Positions 1-9,856 of a stretch of 64,000 bases of DNA are shown here, piece by piece. Position 1 is the stretch's first letter, and each line of letters begins with the position of its first letter. The position numbers and the translations under genes were made by a program. The notes under the pieces were generated by a model that worked only from the letters and a program-made list of their open reading frames with translations, was not told where the DNA came from and made no database searches. Source of the stretch: Streptomyces sp. Go-475 (GTDB taxonomy: Bacteria; Actinomycetota; Actinomycetes; Streptomycetales; Streptomycetaceae); NCBI RefSeq assembly GCF_003330845.1, contig NZ_CP026121.1:5189501-5253500 (forward strand), written 5' to 3'.

Positions 1-747
<747 letters not shown>

Positions 748-769
748 CCGAGGCCGAGAAGTCTGAGAA

Positions 770-787
770 TTTCCGAAGAAAATCGGC
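770..787 (+). repeat. 19-bp-class direct repeat, copy 1 (upstream of LCP gene)
   Basis: TTTCCGAAGAAAATCGGC lies about 32 bp before the LCP gene start. A near-identical copy sits at 1901-1919 just after that gene. Both fall in short intergenic AT-richer patches. They could be promoter elements, operators or simple duplicated sequence; the sequence alone does not decide. Confidence 0.5.
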
Positions 788-818
788 CGGGGGACCCTGC
801 TCGTAATAATTCGGACTT

Positions 819-1874
819 ATGTTCCTGCCCGTGACGGGACGCGACGGGAACGGGGACGGGGGCAGGGAGGCGGGCCGGCGGTCGAGAGCGCTGCGGATCG
901 CCGGCCTCGCCCTGGCGGCTGCCCTGGTGCTGGGCATCGGGGCGGCGGGCTGGGCCTACTGGCACCTGAACAGCAACATCACCGGCGTCGACATCGACAA
1001 CGCGCTGGGCGACAACCGCCCGCCGAGGCCGCTGAGCGTGCCGTCGCCCTCGGCCGCGGCGCTGCCCAGTGGAGCCCTCAACATCCTGGTCCTGGGCTCG
1101 GACTCGCGCAGCGGCAAGGAGAACCAGCGGCTCGGCGGCGGCGACAGCGCCGGTGCCCGCTCCGACACGGCGATGGTCGTCCACCTCGACGCCGGGCGGA
1201 CCAGCGCGACGGTGGTGAGCATCCCGCGCGACACCCTGGTCACCCGCCCGTCCTGCCCGCGCCCGTCCGGCGGGTCGACGGCGGTCGCCCACGACTCCAT
1301 GTTCAACAGCGCGTACGCGGTGGGCGGACCGGTCTGCGCGGTGAAGACGGTCGAGTCGCTGACGAACGTCCGCATGGACCACTACCTGGAGATCGACTTC
1401 TCCGGTTTCGCCAAGCTGGTCGACGCCCTCGGCGGCGTCACCGTCACCACCGACGAGGACATCGACGACGAGGACAGCCATCTGCGCCTGAAGGCGGGCA
1501 CCCACCACCTGGACGGCACCCAGGCCCTCGCCCTGGCCCGCACCCGGCACGGCATAGGCGACGGCAGCGACCTCGGCCGCATAGGGCTCCAGCAGAAGCT
1601 GGTGAAGGCCCTGCTGGAGCAGATCGCCTCCCAGGACCTGCTCACCGACCCGGCGAAGCTGTACCGGGTCGCGGACGCGGCGACCGCCGGCCTCACCACC
1701 GACACGGGCCTGGACTCCCTGAGCGAGCTGACCCGGCTCGGCCAGAGCCTGCGGGGACTGTCCGCGAGCAGCGTGCGGACGGTGACCATGCCGGTGGTGC
1801 GGGCGCCGTCGGACCCCAACCGGGTGGTGGCGGAACAGCCGGAGGCCCGGAGGCTGTGGGAGTCACTGCGCTGA
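819..1874 (+). CDS. LytR-CpsA-Psr (LCP) family cell-wall glycopolymer ligase
   Basis: This 351-residue protein has a short basic cytoplasmic N-terminus, one membrane segment at about residues 25-47 (GLALAAALVLGIGAAGW), and an extracellular LCP domain. Family hallmarks are LVLGSDSR, the ARSDTAMVVHLD stretch, VSIPRDTLV (polyphosphate-contacting Arg) and LALARTRHG. LCP enzymes transfer lipid-linked glycopolymers such as teichoic acids or other secondary polymers onto peptidoglycan at the outer membrane face. The ATG at 819 is the only start that keeps the whole membrane anchor with a plausible length. It stands alone between the xylanase and the DGPF/ECF pair. The particular polymer substrate cannot be read from sequence. 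Confidence 0.93.
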   Translation: MFLPVTGRDGNGDGGREAGRRSRALRIAGLALAAALVLGIGAAGWAYWHLNSNITGVDIDNALGDNRPPRPLSVPSPSAAALPSGALNILVLGSDSRSGKENQRLGGGDSAGARSDTAMVVHLDAGRTSATVVSIPRDTLVTRPSCPRPSGGSTAVAHDSMFNSAYAVGGPVCAVKTVESLTNVRMDHYLEIDFSGFAKLVDALGGVTVTTDEDIDDEDSHLRLKAGTHHLDGTQALALARTRHGIGDGSDLGRIGLQQKLVKALLEQIASQDLLTDPAKLYRVADAATAGLTTDTGLDSLSELTRLGQSLRGLSASSVRTVTMPVVRAPSDPNRVVAEQPEARRLWESLR

Positions 1875-1900
1875 CCTGCGCGGACGCTCGCCGGGAAAAG

Positions 1901-1919
1901 TTTCCGAGAAAAATCCGGC
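1901..1919 (+). repeat. 19-bp-class direct repeat, copy 2 (downstream of LCP gene)
   Basis: TTTCCGAGAAAAATCCGGC matches the copy at 770-787 except for one substitution and a one-base gap. It lies between the LCP stop codon and the ECF-type promoter of the DGPF gene. Confidence 0.5.
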
Positions 1920-1924
1920 GAGCG

Positions 1925-1951
1925 TGTCGATCCGGGGGTCTCCCGATCGAC
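1925..1951 (+). promoter_or_regulatory. Candidate ECF42-dependent promoter of the DGPF gene
   Basis: TGTCGA at 1925-1930 is followed, after 13 to 17 bases, by CGATCGAC (1944-1951). From memory, ECF42 sigma factors recognise a TGTCGA -35 element and a CGA/TC -10 element in front of DGPF genes, so the match and the context agree. The exact -10 register is ambiguous because CGATC and CGAC overlap. The start codon at 2004 leaves a leader of roughly 45 nt. Confidence 0.6.
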
Positions 1952-2003
1952 GCAGGGGTGAGAGCGGGGAGAAGCCCGCTCCGGAGAGCCCCGAGGAGTC
2001 ACC

Positions 2004-2360
2004 ATGCCGCGCTTTCTCACCCTGATCCGCGTCGACGAGAAGAACGCCCCCGCCGAGGGCCCGAGCCCCGAGCTCCAGGAGCGCATGGGCAAGTTGCTGG
2101 AGGAGATCACCAAGGCCGGGGTCATGCTCGACACGGCCGGGCTCACGCCGACCTCCGACGGCACGCGGGTGACCTGGGAGGGCGGTCAGCTGTCCGTCAC
2201 CGACGGGCCGTTCACCGAGACCAAGGAGGTCATCGGCGGTTACTCGATCAGCCAGTGCAAGGACAAGGCCGAGGCGATCGAGTGGACCAAGCGGTTCCTG
2301 TCCCTGCACGAGGACTACTGGACGATCACCGCGGAGGTCCGGCAGATCGCCGAGGGCTGA
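2004..2360 (+). CDS. DGPF-domain (YCII-related) protein, partner of ECF42 sigma factor
   Basis: This 118-residue protein begins MPRFLTLIRVDEKN and contains the diagnostic DGPFTETKEVIGGY segment of the YCII-related/DGPF family, a small ferredoxin-like alpha+beta fold. The length is normal for the family. Such genes are typically linked to ECF42 sigma factors, and here the sigma factor starts 47 bp downstream on the same strand. The biochemical role of DGPF proteins is not established. They are assumed to be targets, and possibly modulators, of the neighbouring sigma factor. A well-placed GGAG-like site (ccggagagccccgaggag) precedes the ATG, and a TGTCGA/CGA promoter candidate lies at 1925-1951. 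Confidence 0.9.
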   Translation: MPRFLTLIRVDEKNAPAEGPSPELQERMGKLLEEITKAGVMLDTAGLTPTSDGTRVTWEGGQLSVTDGPFTETKEVIGGYSISQCKDKAEAIEWTKRFLSLHEDYWTITAEVRQIAEG

Positions 2361-2407
2361 CCGGTCCTGCTTGGCGGGGCGGCGCCACGGGTGTCTGATG
2401 GTGGGCT

Positions 2408-3772
2408 GTGACACCGCAGCCCACCCCCGGACCCGGCGCCCCCCGGCCCGCCCGGGCCGTCGAGCCCCCGCAGGTTGTCGAGACCCCTCAGGCCGTCGAG
2501 ACGGCCCAGGCCACCGTGACCTCTCAAGCCACCGAGACCGCCCGTGCCATCGAGACCGTCTTCCGCATGGAGTCGCCCCGGATCATCGCCGGTGTCACCC
2601 GGGTCGTCCGGGACGTCGGCATCGCCGAGGAACTCGCGCAGGACGCCCTCGTCGCCGCCCTGGAGCAGTGGCCCCGGGACGGGGTGCCCGACAACCCGGG
2701 TGCCTGGCTCATGGCCACCGCCCGGAACCGGGCCGTCGACCTGGTCCGCCGCCGCGAGAACTACGCCCGCAAGCTGGCGGAGATCGGCCGGGCCCTGCCG
2801 GACGCGGCCCCGCCGCAGGAGCCCGCCGACCCGGACGACATCGACGACGACCTGCTCCGCCTGGTCTTCACCGCCTGCCACCCGGTGCTGTCCACCGAGG
2901 CCCGTACCGCCCTCACCCTGCGTCTCCTCGGCGGCCTGAGCACGGCCGAGATCGCCCGCGCCTTCCTGGTCCCCGAGCCGACCGTCGCGCAGCGCATCGT
3001 CCGCGCGAAACGCACCCTGGCCACGAAGAACACCGCCTTCGAGGTGCCCTACGGCCCCGACCGCGAGGCCCGCCTCGGCTCGGTCCTCGACGTCATCTAC
3101 CTCGTCTTCAACGAGGGTTACGCCGCCACGGCCGGCGACGACTGGCTCCGCCCGGGCCTGTGCGAGGACGCCCTGCGGCTGGCCCGGGTGCTCTCGGCCC
3201 TGATGCCCAAGGAGCCCGAGGTGCACGGCCTCACCGCGCTCCTGGAGTTCCAGGCGTCCCGCACGGCCGCCCGCACGGGCCCCTCCGGCGAACCGGTCCT
3301 CCTCAAGGACCAGAACCGCTCCCGCTGGAACCGCATGCTCATCGCCCGCGGCATCGCCGCACTGGGCCGGGCCGAGGCCACCGCCTCCGGCGCCCCGGGC
3401 CCGTACCTCCTCCAGGCCGCCATCGCCGCCTGCCACGCGCACGCGTACACGTACGAGGAGACCGACTGGTCCCGCATCGCCACCCTCTACGGCCTCCTGG
3501 CCGCCCGCTCCCCGTCCCCGGTCGTGGAACTGAACCGCGCGGTCGCCGTCTCCATGTCCGAAGGCCCGGGCCCGGCCCTGACGATCGTCGACGCCCTCAC
3601 CGCCGAACCCGCCCTGCGCGACTACCACCTGCTCCCCAGCGTGCGCGGCGACCTCCTCGCCCGCCTCGGCCGCACGACGGAGGCCCGCGCGGAGTTCCGA
3701 CGGGCGGCGTCGCTCACGAGGAACGAGCGGGAGCGGGGGCTGTTGCTGCGGCGGGCCGCGGAACAGCCCTGA
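2408..3772 (+). CDS. ECF42-type RNA polymerase sigma factor with C-terminal extension
   Basis: The protein (454 residues from GTG 2408) holds sigma region 2 (ELAQDALVAALEQWPRDG, AWLMATARNRAVDLVRR), region 4 (LRLLGGLSTAEIARAFLVPEPTVAQRIVRAKRTL) and a ~200-residue C-terminal all-helical extension (DUF6596/TPR-like). That architecture and the adjacent DGPF gene identify the ECF42 group. No anti-sigma gene is present; the C-terminal extension is thought to replace it in this family. The first ~40 residues are an unusual Pro/Gln/Val/Glu repeat (units such as VVETPQ, AVETAQ) not expected in the family. A GTG at 2516 would remove it and give a more typical N-terminus, so the start is uncertain. Confidence 0.9.
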   Translation: MTPQPTPGPGAPRPARAVEPPQVVETPQAVETAQATVTSQATETARAIETVFRMESPRIIAGVTRVVRDVGIAEELAQDALVAALEQWPRDGVPDNPGAWLMATARNRAVDLVRRRENYARKLAEIGRALPDAAPPQEPADPDDIDDDLLRLVFTACHPVLSTEARTALTLRLLGGLSTAEIARAFLVPEPTVAQRIVRAKRTLATKNTAFEVPYGPDREARLGSVLDVIYLVFNEGYAATAGDDWLRPGLCEDALRLARVLSALMPKEPEVHGLTALLEFQASRTAARTGPSGEPVLLKDQNRSRWNRMLIARGIAALGRAEATASGAPGPYLLQAAIAACHAHAYTYEETDWSRIATLYGLLAARSPSPVVELNRAVAVSMSEGPGPALTIVDALTAEPALRDYHLLPSVRGDLLARLGRTTEARAEFRRAASLTRNERERGLLLRRAAEQP

Positions 3773-3797
3773 TCGTCAGGCCGGGTGCCCGACAACG

Positions 3798-4961
3798 TCA
3801 GGCCGGGTGCCCGACGAGCATCGCCGGTGCGCCCGCCACCCGGGTCAGGAACACCGTCGCCGCGTTCGGGCCCTGCGGCTTCACCTTCTTGCGCAGTTCC
3901 TCCGGCTCGACCGCCGAGCCCCGCTTCTTCACCGTCAGGGTGCCGACCTCCCGCTCCCGCAGCAGGGCCTTCAGCTTCTTGACGTTGAAGGGGAGGTGGT
4001 CGGTGATCTCGTAGGCCGTGGCGTACGGCGTCGGGCGCAGCGCGTCGGCCGTGACGTACGCGATGGTCGCGTCGAGCAGGCCGCCGTCGACCTGGTCGGC
4101 GACCTCGGAGACCAGGTGGGCGCGGATGACGGCGCCGTCGGGCTCGTAGAGGTAGCGGCCGGGCGGGCGGACGCCGGGGTCGGGCAGGGCGCGGGAGAGC
4201 AGGGTGCGGGGGCCGGGCAGCAGGGTGGCGCGTACGGCGCCCGGCTCGGTGCCGAACCACAGCACCGCCTCCTTCACGTCCCCGCCGTCGGAGATCCACT
4301 CGGCCTCGGCCTCCTCGGGGACCGCCTCGTGCGGGATGCCGGGGGCGATCTTCAGGGCGGCGGCGCGGGAGGCCCGGCGGGCGGCGGACACCGCCCAGGA
4401 CAGCGGGGGCGAGTAGGCCTCCGGGTCGAAGATGCGGCCGCGGCCGCCGCGCCGGGCCGGGTCGACGAAGACGGCGTCGTAGCCGGCCGTGTCCACCTCC
4501 GTGACGTCCGCCTCCCGGACCTCGATCAGGTCCGCGAGCCCCAGCGCGTCGGCGTTCGCCCGGGCCGCCGCGGCCGTGAGCGGGTCCCGGTCCACGGCCA
4601 GTACCCGGATCCCGGCGCGGGCCAGCGCGATCGCGTCCCCGCCGATGCCGCTGCACAGGTCGGCGACCGAGGTCACGCCCAGCTCCGCCATCCGCCGGGC
4701 CCGGTAGGCGGCCACGCTCGCCCGGGTCGACTGCTCCACCCCGTTCGGCGTGAAGAACATCCGCCCCGCGTCCTCGGCCCCGAACTTCGCCGCCGCCCGC
4801 TGCCGCAGCCGGGCCTGGCCGAGCGCCGCCGACACCAGCTCGGCGGGGTGTTCCCGGCGCAGCCGGGTCGCGACGGCCAGCTCCCGCGCCGGGTCGGTGT
4901 CGCGCACCTCGTCGAGGAGGGCGCGGCCTGCTGGGGTGAGGAGGAGGGCGAGGTCGTTCAC
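3798..4961 (-). CDS. Class I SAM-dependent methyltransferase with THUMP-like C-terminal domain
   Basis: The predicted protein has 387 residues. A SAM-binding Rossmann fold is visible: VADLCSGIGGDAIALARAG (motif I), VLAVDRDP (motif II) and VFVDPARRGGRGR (motif IV-like). The C-terminal ~70 residues (ITDHLPFNVKKLKALLREREVGTLTVKKRG region) match the THUMP-like domain that accompanies this group, suggesting an RNA, probably tRNA, substrate. I chose the GTG at 4961 because homology to the family begins with VNDLALLLTPAGRALL. The reading frame upstream of it overlaps the divergent deacetylase promoter region. It ends 26 bp from the convergent ECF42 gene. Substrate is inferred, not seen. Confidence 0.85.
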   Translation of the reverse strand: MNDLALLLTPAGRALLDEVRDTDPARELAVATRLRREHPAELVSAALGQARLRQRAAAKFGAEDAGRMFFTPNGVEQSTRASVAAYRARRMAELGVTSVADLCSGIGGDAIALARAGIRVLAVDRDPLTAAAARANADALGLADLIEVREADVTEVDTAGYDAVFVDPARRGGRGRIFDPEAYSPPLSWAVSAARRASRAAALKIAPGIPHEAVPEEAEAEWISDGGDVKEAVLWFGTEPGAVRATLLPGPRTLLSRALPDPGVRPPGRYLYEPDGAVIRAHLVSEVADQVDGGLLDATIAYVTADALRPTPYATAYEITDHLPFNVKKLKALLREREVGTLTVKKRGSAVEPEELRKKVKPQGPNAATVFLTRVAGAPAMLVGHPA

Positions 4962-5079
4962 CGGTTCATTGTCGGCCACGGCGGCACGGGGGAGGCGTGT
5001 GGGCCAGTCGGTGGATGGTGGGCCGCCGGCCGCGGTGTCGGGGCGGGTTCGCGGGGCCCGGCTGCGAGGATCCGGCACC

Positions 5080-6003
5080 ATGCGAGCAGTCGTACGAAAT
5101 GACAAAAGCCGGGCATCTGGCCGTGTGCGGGTCGGCCTCGCCCTGCTCGCCCTCGCCGCCCTCGCCCCGGGCTGCGCGCAGGGCGGCAGCGACCAGGTCA
5201 CCCCGGCCGGCGGGCAGCAGCCCCTCGACGCGCCCCCGGCCCGCGCGCTCGACTCGTACGCCTCCAAGCTGGGCGCCGCGCACGCCGCCCGGGTCGCCGC
5301 CGCGCACCGCTGGGGGCTGAAGGACATCCCGCCGGCCGCCCCGCCGGCCCCCGAGGCCAAGCCAAAGATCAGGACCCGCGAGGGCTTCGAGGTGCCGGGC
5401 CACCGGGAGTCGGACCTCCCGCCCGTCTTCACCAGGATCCCCACCCGGGACAAGGTCGTCTTCCTCACCATCGACGACGGCGCCGAGAAGGACCGGGCGT
5501 TCCTGCGGATGATGAGCGACCTGGACGTCCCCTACAGCGCGTTCCTCAGCGGCTACCTCGTGAAGGACAACCCCCGCTACTTCCGGAAGATGCAGGCCAG
5601 GGGCGTGGTGCTGAACAACCACACCCTCCACCACCCCTATCTGCCGGGCCTGTCCTACCGGGCGCAGAAGCGCGAGATCTGCGGCATGCAGCGCTACATG
5701 GAGAAGCGGTTCGGCAAGCGCCCGCGCCTCTTCCGCCCGCCCTACGGCAGCTACAACCGGGCGACCCTGCGCGCCGCCAAGGCCTGCGGCATCGCGTACG
5801 TCCCGCTCTGGAACGAGGAGGTCTTCGCCGACCGCTGGGAGTACCGCGAGGCGGACCGGGAGCTGCGGCCCGGCGACATCGTCCTCACCCACTTCCGGGG
5901 CCCCGGCCAGTGGAAGGGCACGATGCCGGACATGGTCCGCCGCTTCCTGAACAAGGTCACGGCCGAGGGGTACGCGGTGGGGCGGCTGGAGGACTACCTG
6001 TGA
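5080..6003 (+). CDS. Polysaccharide deacetylase lipoprotein (NodB homology), first of pair
   Basis: This 307-residue protein has a basic N-terminus and a lipobox (LAALAPGC), so it is probably a membrane-anchored lipoprotein. The NodB domain covers the C-terminal two-thirds. Motif 1 is TIDDG (Asp132, Asp133) in place of the usual TFDDG, motif 2 is NHTLHHP (metal-binding His pair) and motif 3 is RPPYG. The expected activity is metal-dependent N- or O-deacetylation of a polysaccharide such as peptidoglycan or a chitin-like polymer outside the cell. The ATG at 5080 is chosen because it starts the signal sequence. Its stop codon overlaps the start of a second, paralogous deacetylase (GTGA), so the two are translationally coupled. 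Confidence 0.9.
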   Translation: MRAVVRNDKSRASGRVRVGLALLALAALAPGCAQGGSDQVTPAGGQQPLDAPPARALDSYASKLGAAHAARVAAAHRWGLKDIPPAAPPAPEAKPKIRTREGFEVPGHRESDLPPVFTRIPTRDKVVFLTIDDGAEKDRAFLRMMSDLDVPYSAFLSGYLVKDNPRYFRKMQARGVVLNNHTLHHPYLPGLSYRAQKREICGMQRYMEKRFGKRPRLFRPPYGSYNRATLRAAKACGIAYVPLWNEEVFADRWEYREADRELRPGDIVLTHFRGPGQWKGTMPDMVRRFLNKVTAEGYAVGRLEDYL

Positions 6004-6716
6004 GGCGGCGACCGGCCGCCGCCGCGCTGTGCGCGGGCGTCGTCCTGCTGGCCGGCTGCGCCGGCGCGGCGGACGGGCGCCCGGACACGGCCGACGGCCG
6101 GGCCCAGGACCCGGTCCCCGCGGCGAGCCGCCCCCTCCCGCCCGTCGTCGACCACGTCCCCACCCGCGACCCGGTCGTCTTCCTCACCTACGACGACGGC
6201 GCCGAACGCGACCCCCGCTTCGTCGGCCTCGTCCGCGAACGGCGGCTCCCGGTCAGCATGTTCCTCACCGACAGCGTCGTGGGGCCCGGCTACGGCCACT
6301 TCGCCCGGCTGCGCGCGGTCGGCGCGTCCATCCAGAACCACACCCTGGACCACCCCGCCCTGCGCGGCCTGCCCTACGCCGGCCAGCGCGCCGAGATCTG
6401 CGGCCAGCAGCACAAGCTCCGCTCCCGCTTCGGCATCCGCCCCCGCCTCTTCCGCCCGCCCTACGGCACCTACGACACGACGACCCTGCGCGCCGCGGCC
6501 GACTGCGGCATCACGGCGGTCGTGCTCTGGCGAGCCTCCCTGGGCGCCGACGGCGCTCTGACCTACCGGCGCGGCGGGCCCGGTCTGCGCCCCGGCGACA
6601 TCGTCTCCGTCCCCTCGGGCGACGCGTCCGCGACCCTGACGGAACGGACGGTGCGACTGCTGCGGCAGATCGAGGGGAAGGGGCTGCGGGTGGGGCGGCT
6701 GGAGGACTACCTGTAG
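6000..6716 (+). CDS. Polysaccharide deacetylase lipoprotein (NodB homology), second of pair
   Basis: This 238-residue paralogue of the preceding gene starts at GTG 6000, whose last bases form the upstream TGA stop. The signal sequence ends in a lipobox (LLAGC). The NodB motifs are TYDDG (Asp65, Asp66), NHTLDHP and RPPYG, and the protein ends in VGRLEDYL, the same C-terminus as its neighbour. It lacks the ~70-residue spacer between lipobox and catalytic domain seen in the first protein. The pair probably arose by tandem duplication. Both share an aromatic-to-Ile/Tyr change in motif 1, so substrate preference may differ from chitin deacetylases. Confidence 0.9.
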   Translation: MRRRPAAAALCAGVVLLAGCAGAADGRPDTADGRAQDPVPAASRPLPPVVDHVPTRDPVVFLTYDDGAERDPRFVGLVRERRLPVSMFLTDSVVGPGYGHFARLRAVGASIQNHTLDHPALRGLPYAGQRAEICGQQHKLRSRFGIRPRLFRPPYGTYDTTTLRAAADCGITAVVLWRASLGADGALTYRRGGPGLRPGDIVSVPSGDASATLTERTVRLLRQIEGKGLRVGRLEDYL

Positions 6717-6758
6717 GAGCCACTCGACGAGGCCGCCTGGCCGACGCGCCGCTCGCAA

Positions 6759-6785
6759 TTAGCAGTCCGCTTGACCGAGTGCTAA
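6759..6785 (+). promoter_or_regulatory. CIRCE operator 1 (HrcA site) overlapping groES promoter -35
   Basis: TTAGCAGTC and GAGTGCTAA are separated by 9 bases, which is the CIRCE consensus with one mismatch. A -35 hexamer TTGACC (6771-6776) lies inside the spacer, and a -10-like CATAGT follows at 6793-6798. HrcA bound here would therefore block RNA polymerase until heat shock titrates the repressor through GroEL. Confidence 0.9.
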
Positions 6786-6798
6786 TCACGGTCATAGT
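6771..6798 (+). promoter_or_regulatory. groES-groEL1 promoter (vegetative type)
   Basis: TTGACC (6771-6776), a 16-bp spacer and CATAGT (6793-6798) form a HrdB-type promoter bracketed by two CIRCE operators. The predicted start lies around 6805, at the left edge of the second operator. Confidence 0.65.
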
Positions 6799-6805
6799 CT
6801 CGGCT

Positions 6806-6832
6806 CTGGCACTCGACGAAGGAGAGTGCCAA
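6806..6832 (+). promoter_or_regulatory. CIRCE operator 2 (HrcA site) downstream of promoter
   Basis: CTGGCACTC and GAGTGCCAA flank a 9-base spacer, matching 8 of 9 positions as an inverted repeat. It lies at the predicted transcription start, about 100 bases before groES, and would act both as DNA operator and as a 5'-end hairpin of the mRNA. Confidence 0.85.
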
Positions 6833-6931
6833 CACAGCGACGGGCAGGTCCGGCACCCGCGACGACGGATCCACCTGGTCGCCACCTCAGACAGTTAACC
6901 CCGTGAGATCTCCGAAGGGGGAGGTCGGATC

Positions 6932-7237
6932 GTGACGACCGCCAGCAAGGTTGCCATCAAGCCGCTCGAGGACCGCATCGTGGTCCAGCCGCTGGACGCC
7001 GAGCAGACCACGGCCTCGGGCCTGGTCATTCCGGACACCGCCAAGGAGAAGCCCCAGGAGGGCGTCGTCCTGGCCGTGGGCCCGGGCCGCATCGAGGACG
7101 GCAAGCGCGTCGAGCTCGACGTCAAGGTCGGTGACGTCGTGCTCTACAGCAAGTACGGCGGCACCGAGGTGAAGTACAACAACGAGGAGTACCTCGTCCT
7201 CTCGGCCCGCGACGTCCTCGCGATCGTCGAGAAGTAA
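6932..7237 (+). CDS. groES: Co-chaperonin GroES
   Basis: This 101-residue protein starts at GTG 6932 behind a strong GGGGGAGG ribosome-binding site. It shows the family signature [18 protein letters not shown], the mobile-loop region [17 protein letters not shown] and the [10 protein letters not shown]-terminal motif. It forms the heptameric lid of the GroEL folding chamber in the cytoplasm. It is followed 116 bp later by groEL1 and preceded by two CIRCE operators, so expression is heat-inducible through HrcA. Confidence 0.98.
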   Translation: MTTASKVAIKPLEDRIVVQPLDAEQTTASGLVIPDTAKEKPQEGVVLAVGPGRIEDGKRVELDVKVGDVVLYSKYGGTEVKYNNEEYLVLSARDVLAIVEK

Positions 7238-7262
7238 TTCACCCGAAGCACATTGCTTTGAG

Positions 7263-7314
7263 CTGCGCCCCTGGCCCCCCGCGACACATAAGAAGCCGGG
7301 CGCCCGGGGCGCAG
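7263..7314 (+). promoter_or_regulatory. Inverted repeat in the groES-groEL1 intergenic region
   Basis: CTGCGCCCC (7263-7271) pairs with GGGGCGCAG (7306-7314) across a 34-base loop that itself holds GC-rich pairing. It could be an mRNA-processing site, a stabiliser or a partial attenuator that sets the groES to groEL1 ratio. No U-run follows it. Confidence 0.4.
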
Positions 7315-7323
7315 TGCCTTTAA

Positions 7324-8982
<1,659 letters not shown>

Positions 8983-8998
8983 GGCACCCACCTCTGAC

Positions 8999-9037
8999 GG
9001 AAGCCCCCGTACCGCCGAGCGCGGAACGGGGGCTTCC
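8999..9037 (+). terminator. Terminator of groES-groEL1
   Basis: A perfect 12-bp stem, GGAAGCCCCCGT paired with ACGGGGGCTTCC, with a 15-base loop, begins 17 bp after the groEL1 stop codon. It sits between groEL1 and the convergent ester cyclase gene and may serve both. Confidence 0.85.
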
Positions 9038-9054
9038 CTCGTGCCCGGGCAGGG

Positions 9055-9762
9055 TCACAGTTCCAGCGGGTCCAGCGCGCCGAGCTGCTGCATCAGCCCC
9101 AGCCGGTCGTACTGCCACCAGCCCTCGGCGATCTTCCCGTCGGGGGTGCAGCGGTGGATCGTCGTCCCGGTCATGGTGACGTCCTTCCCGGTCGGCGGGA
9201 TCCCGAGGAACTCGCCCTTGTGGTGCCCCCGCCAGGTCCACCGGGTGCACACCCGGTCACCCTGCGCCAGCTGGTCCTCCACCGTGAACGAGAAGTCGAA
9301 CCCGCCCCGCCAGACCTCCACCTCGCGCCGCACCGCGTCCAGCCCGATGACGTCCTGCGCATTGGCGGGGTCGTGGTCGTGGTAGCCCTCGACGAACACG
9401 TCGTTGAGGGGCGGCGCGTCACCCTGGCCGGGCGCCAGCTCGAAGAACCGGCGCGCCGTGGCCGCGTTGAGCTGCTCGTCCCGCACCACGTCCAGGTCCG
9501 TGAAGGTGGGCTCCTCGTCGCAGAGCGCCACCATCTCCTGGAAGATCCGGTCGGTCTCCGGAAGCCCGGAGTTCCGCATCGCGTCCTCGTACGACGGGAA
9601 CTCCACGATCTCCACGATGTGCGAGGCGTCGGCCCGGTCCTTCGCCACCACACTGTGCGTCGCGGTCCGCTTCCCCTTGGTCTGCTCGACCCACCGGTCC
9701 ATCAGCCGGTTCATCTCGTCGAGCCGACTGGTCCTGCATTCGATGAGCTGTACGAAGGTCAT
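9055..9762 (-). CDS. SnoaL-like ester cyclase with N-terminal dimeric alpha/beta-barrel-like extension
   Basis: The predicted protein has 235 residues from ATG 9762. Residues ~95-235 show a SnoaL/NTF2-like fold (FVEGYHDHDPANAQDVIGLDAVRRE, WTWRGHHKGEFLGIPPTGK, KIAEGWWQYDRLGLMQQLG), the pattern of stand-alone ester cyclases. The first ~95 residues (FVQLIECRTSRLDEMNRLMDR, VVAKDRADASHIVEIVEF) resemble a ferredoxin-like alpha/beta-barrel domain. The fusion is therefore a two-domain small-molecule enzyme or binder of unknown substrate. No biosynthetic cluster surrounds it. It converges on groEL1 and is divergent from the large NTPase gene. Confidence 0.75.
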   Translation of the reverse strand: MTFVQLIECRTSRLDEMNRLMDRWVEQTKGKRTATHSVVAKDRADASHIVEIVEFPSYEDAMRNSGLPETDRIFQEMVALCDEEPTFTDLDVVRDEQLNAATARRFFELAPGQGDAPPLNDVFVEGYHDHDPANAQDVIGLDAVRREVEVWRGGFDFSFTVEDQLAQGDRVCTRWTWRGHHKGEFLGIPPTGKDVTMTGTTIHRCTPDGKIAEGWWQYDRLGLMQQLGALDPLEL

Positions 9763-9856
9763 GGCCTCGCCTCCGGCCCCCCTGGGTCCGGCTGAACAGC
9801 ACCATTGTCCCAACGAGGACCGCTCGTCGCCTCCTGGCCTTTGGCATCATGACCGC

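Noticed and set aside
2476..2499. Second TGTCGA element inside the ECF42 gene as an autoregulatory promoter
   Set aside because: The TGTCGA arises from the coding repeat (GTCGAG units), and the spacing to the next CGA differs from that in front of the DGPF gene.
9404..9856. Upstream extension of the STAND gene reading frame
   Set aside because: This part of the open frame is antisense to the ester cyclase gene and shows none of the NTPase family sequence; the ATG at 9857 starts the conserved N-terminus.
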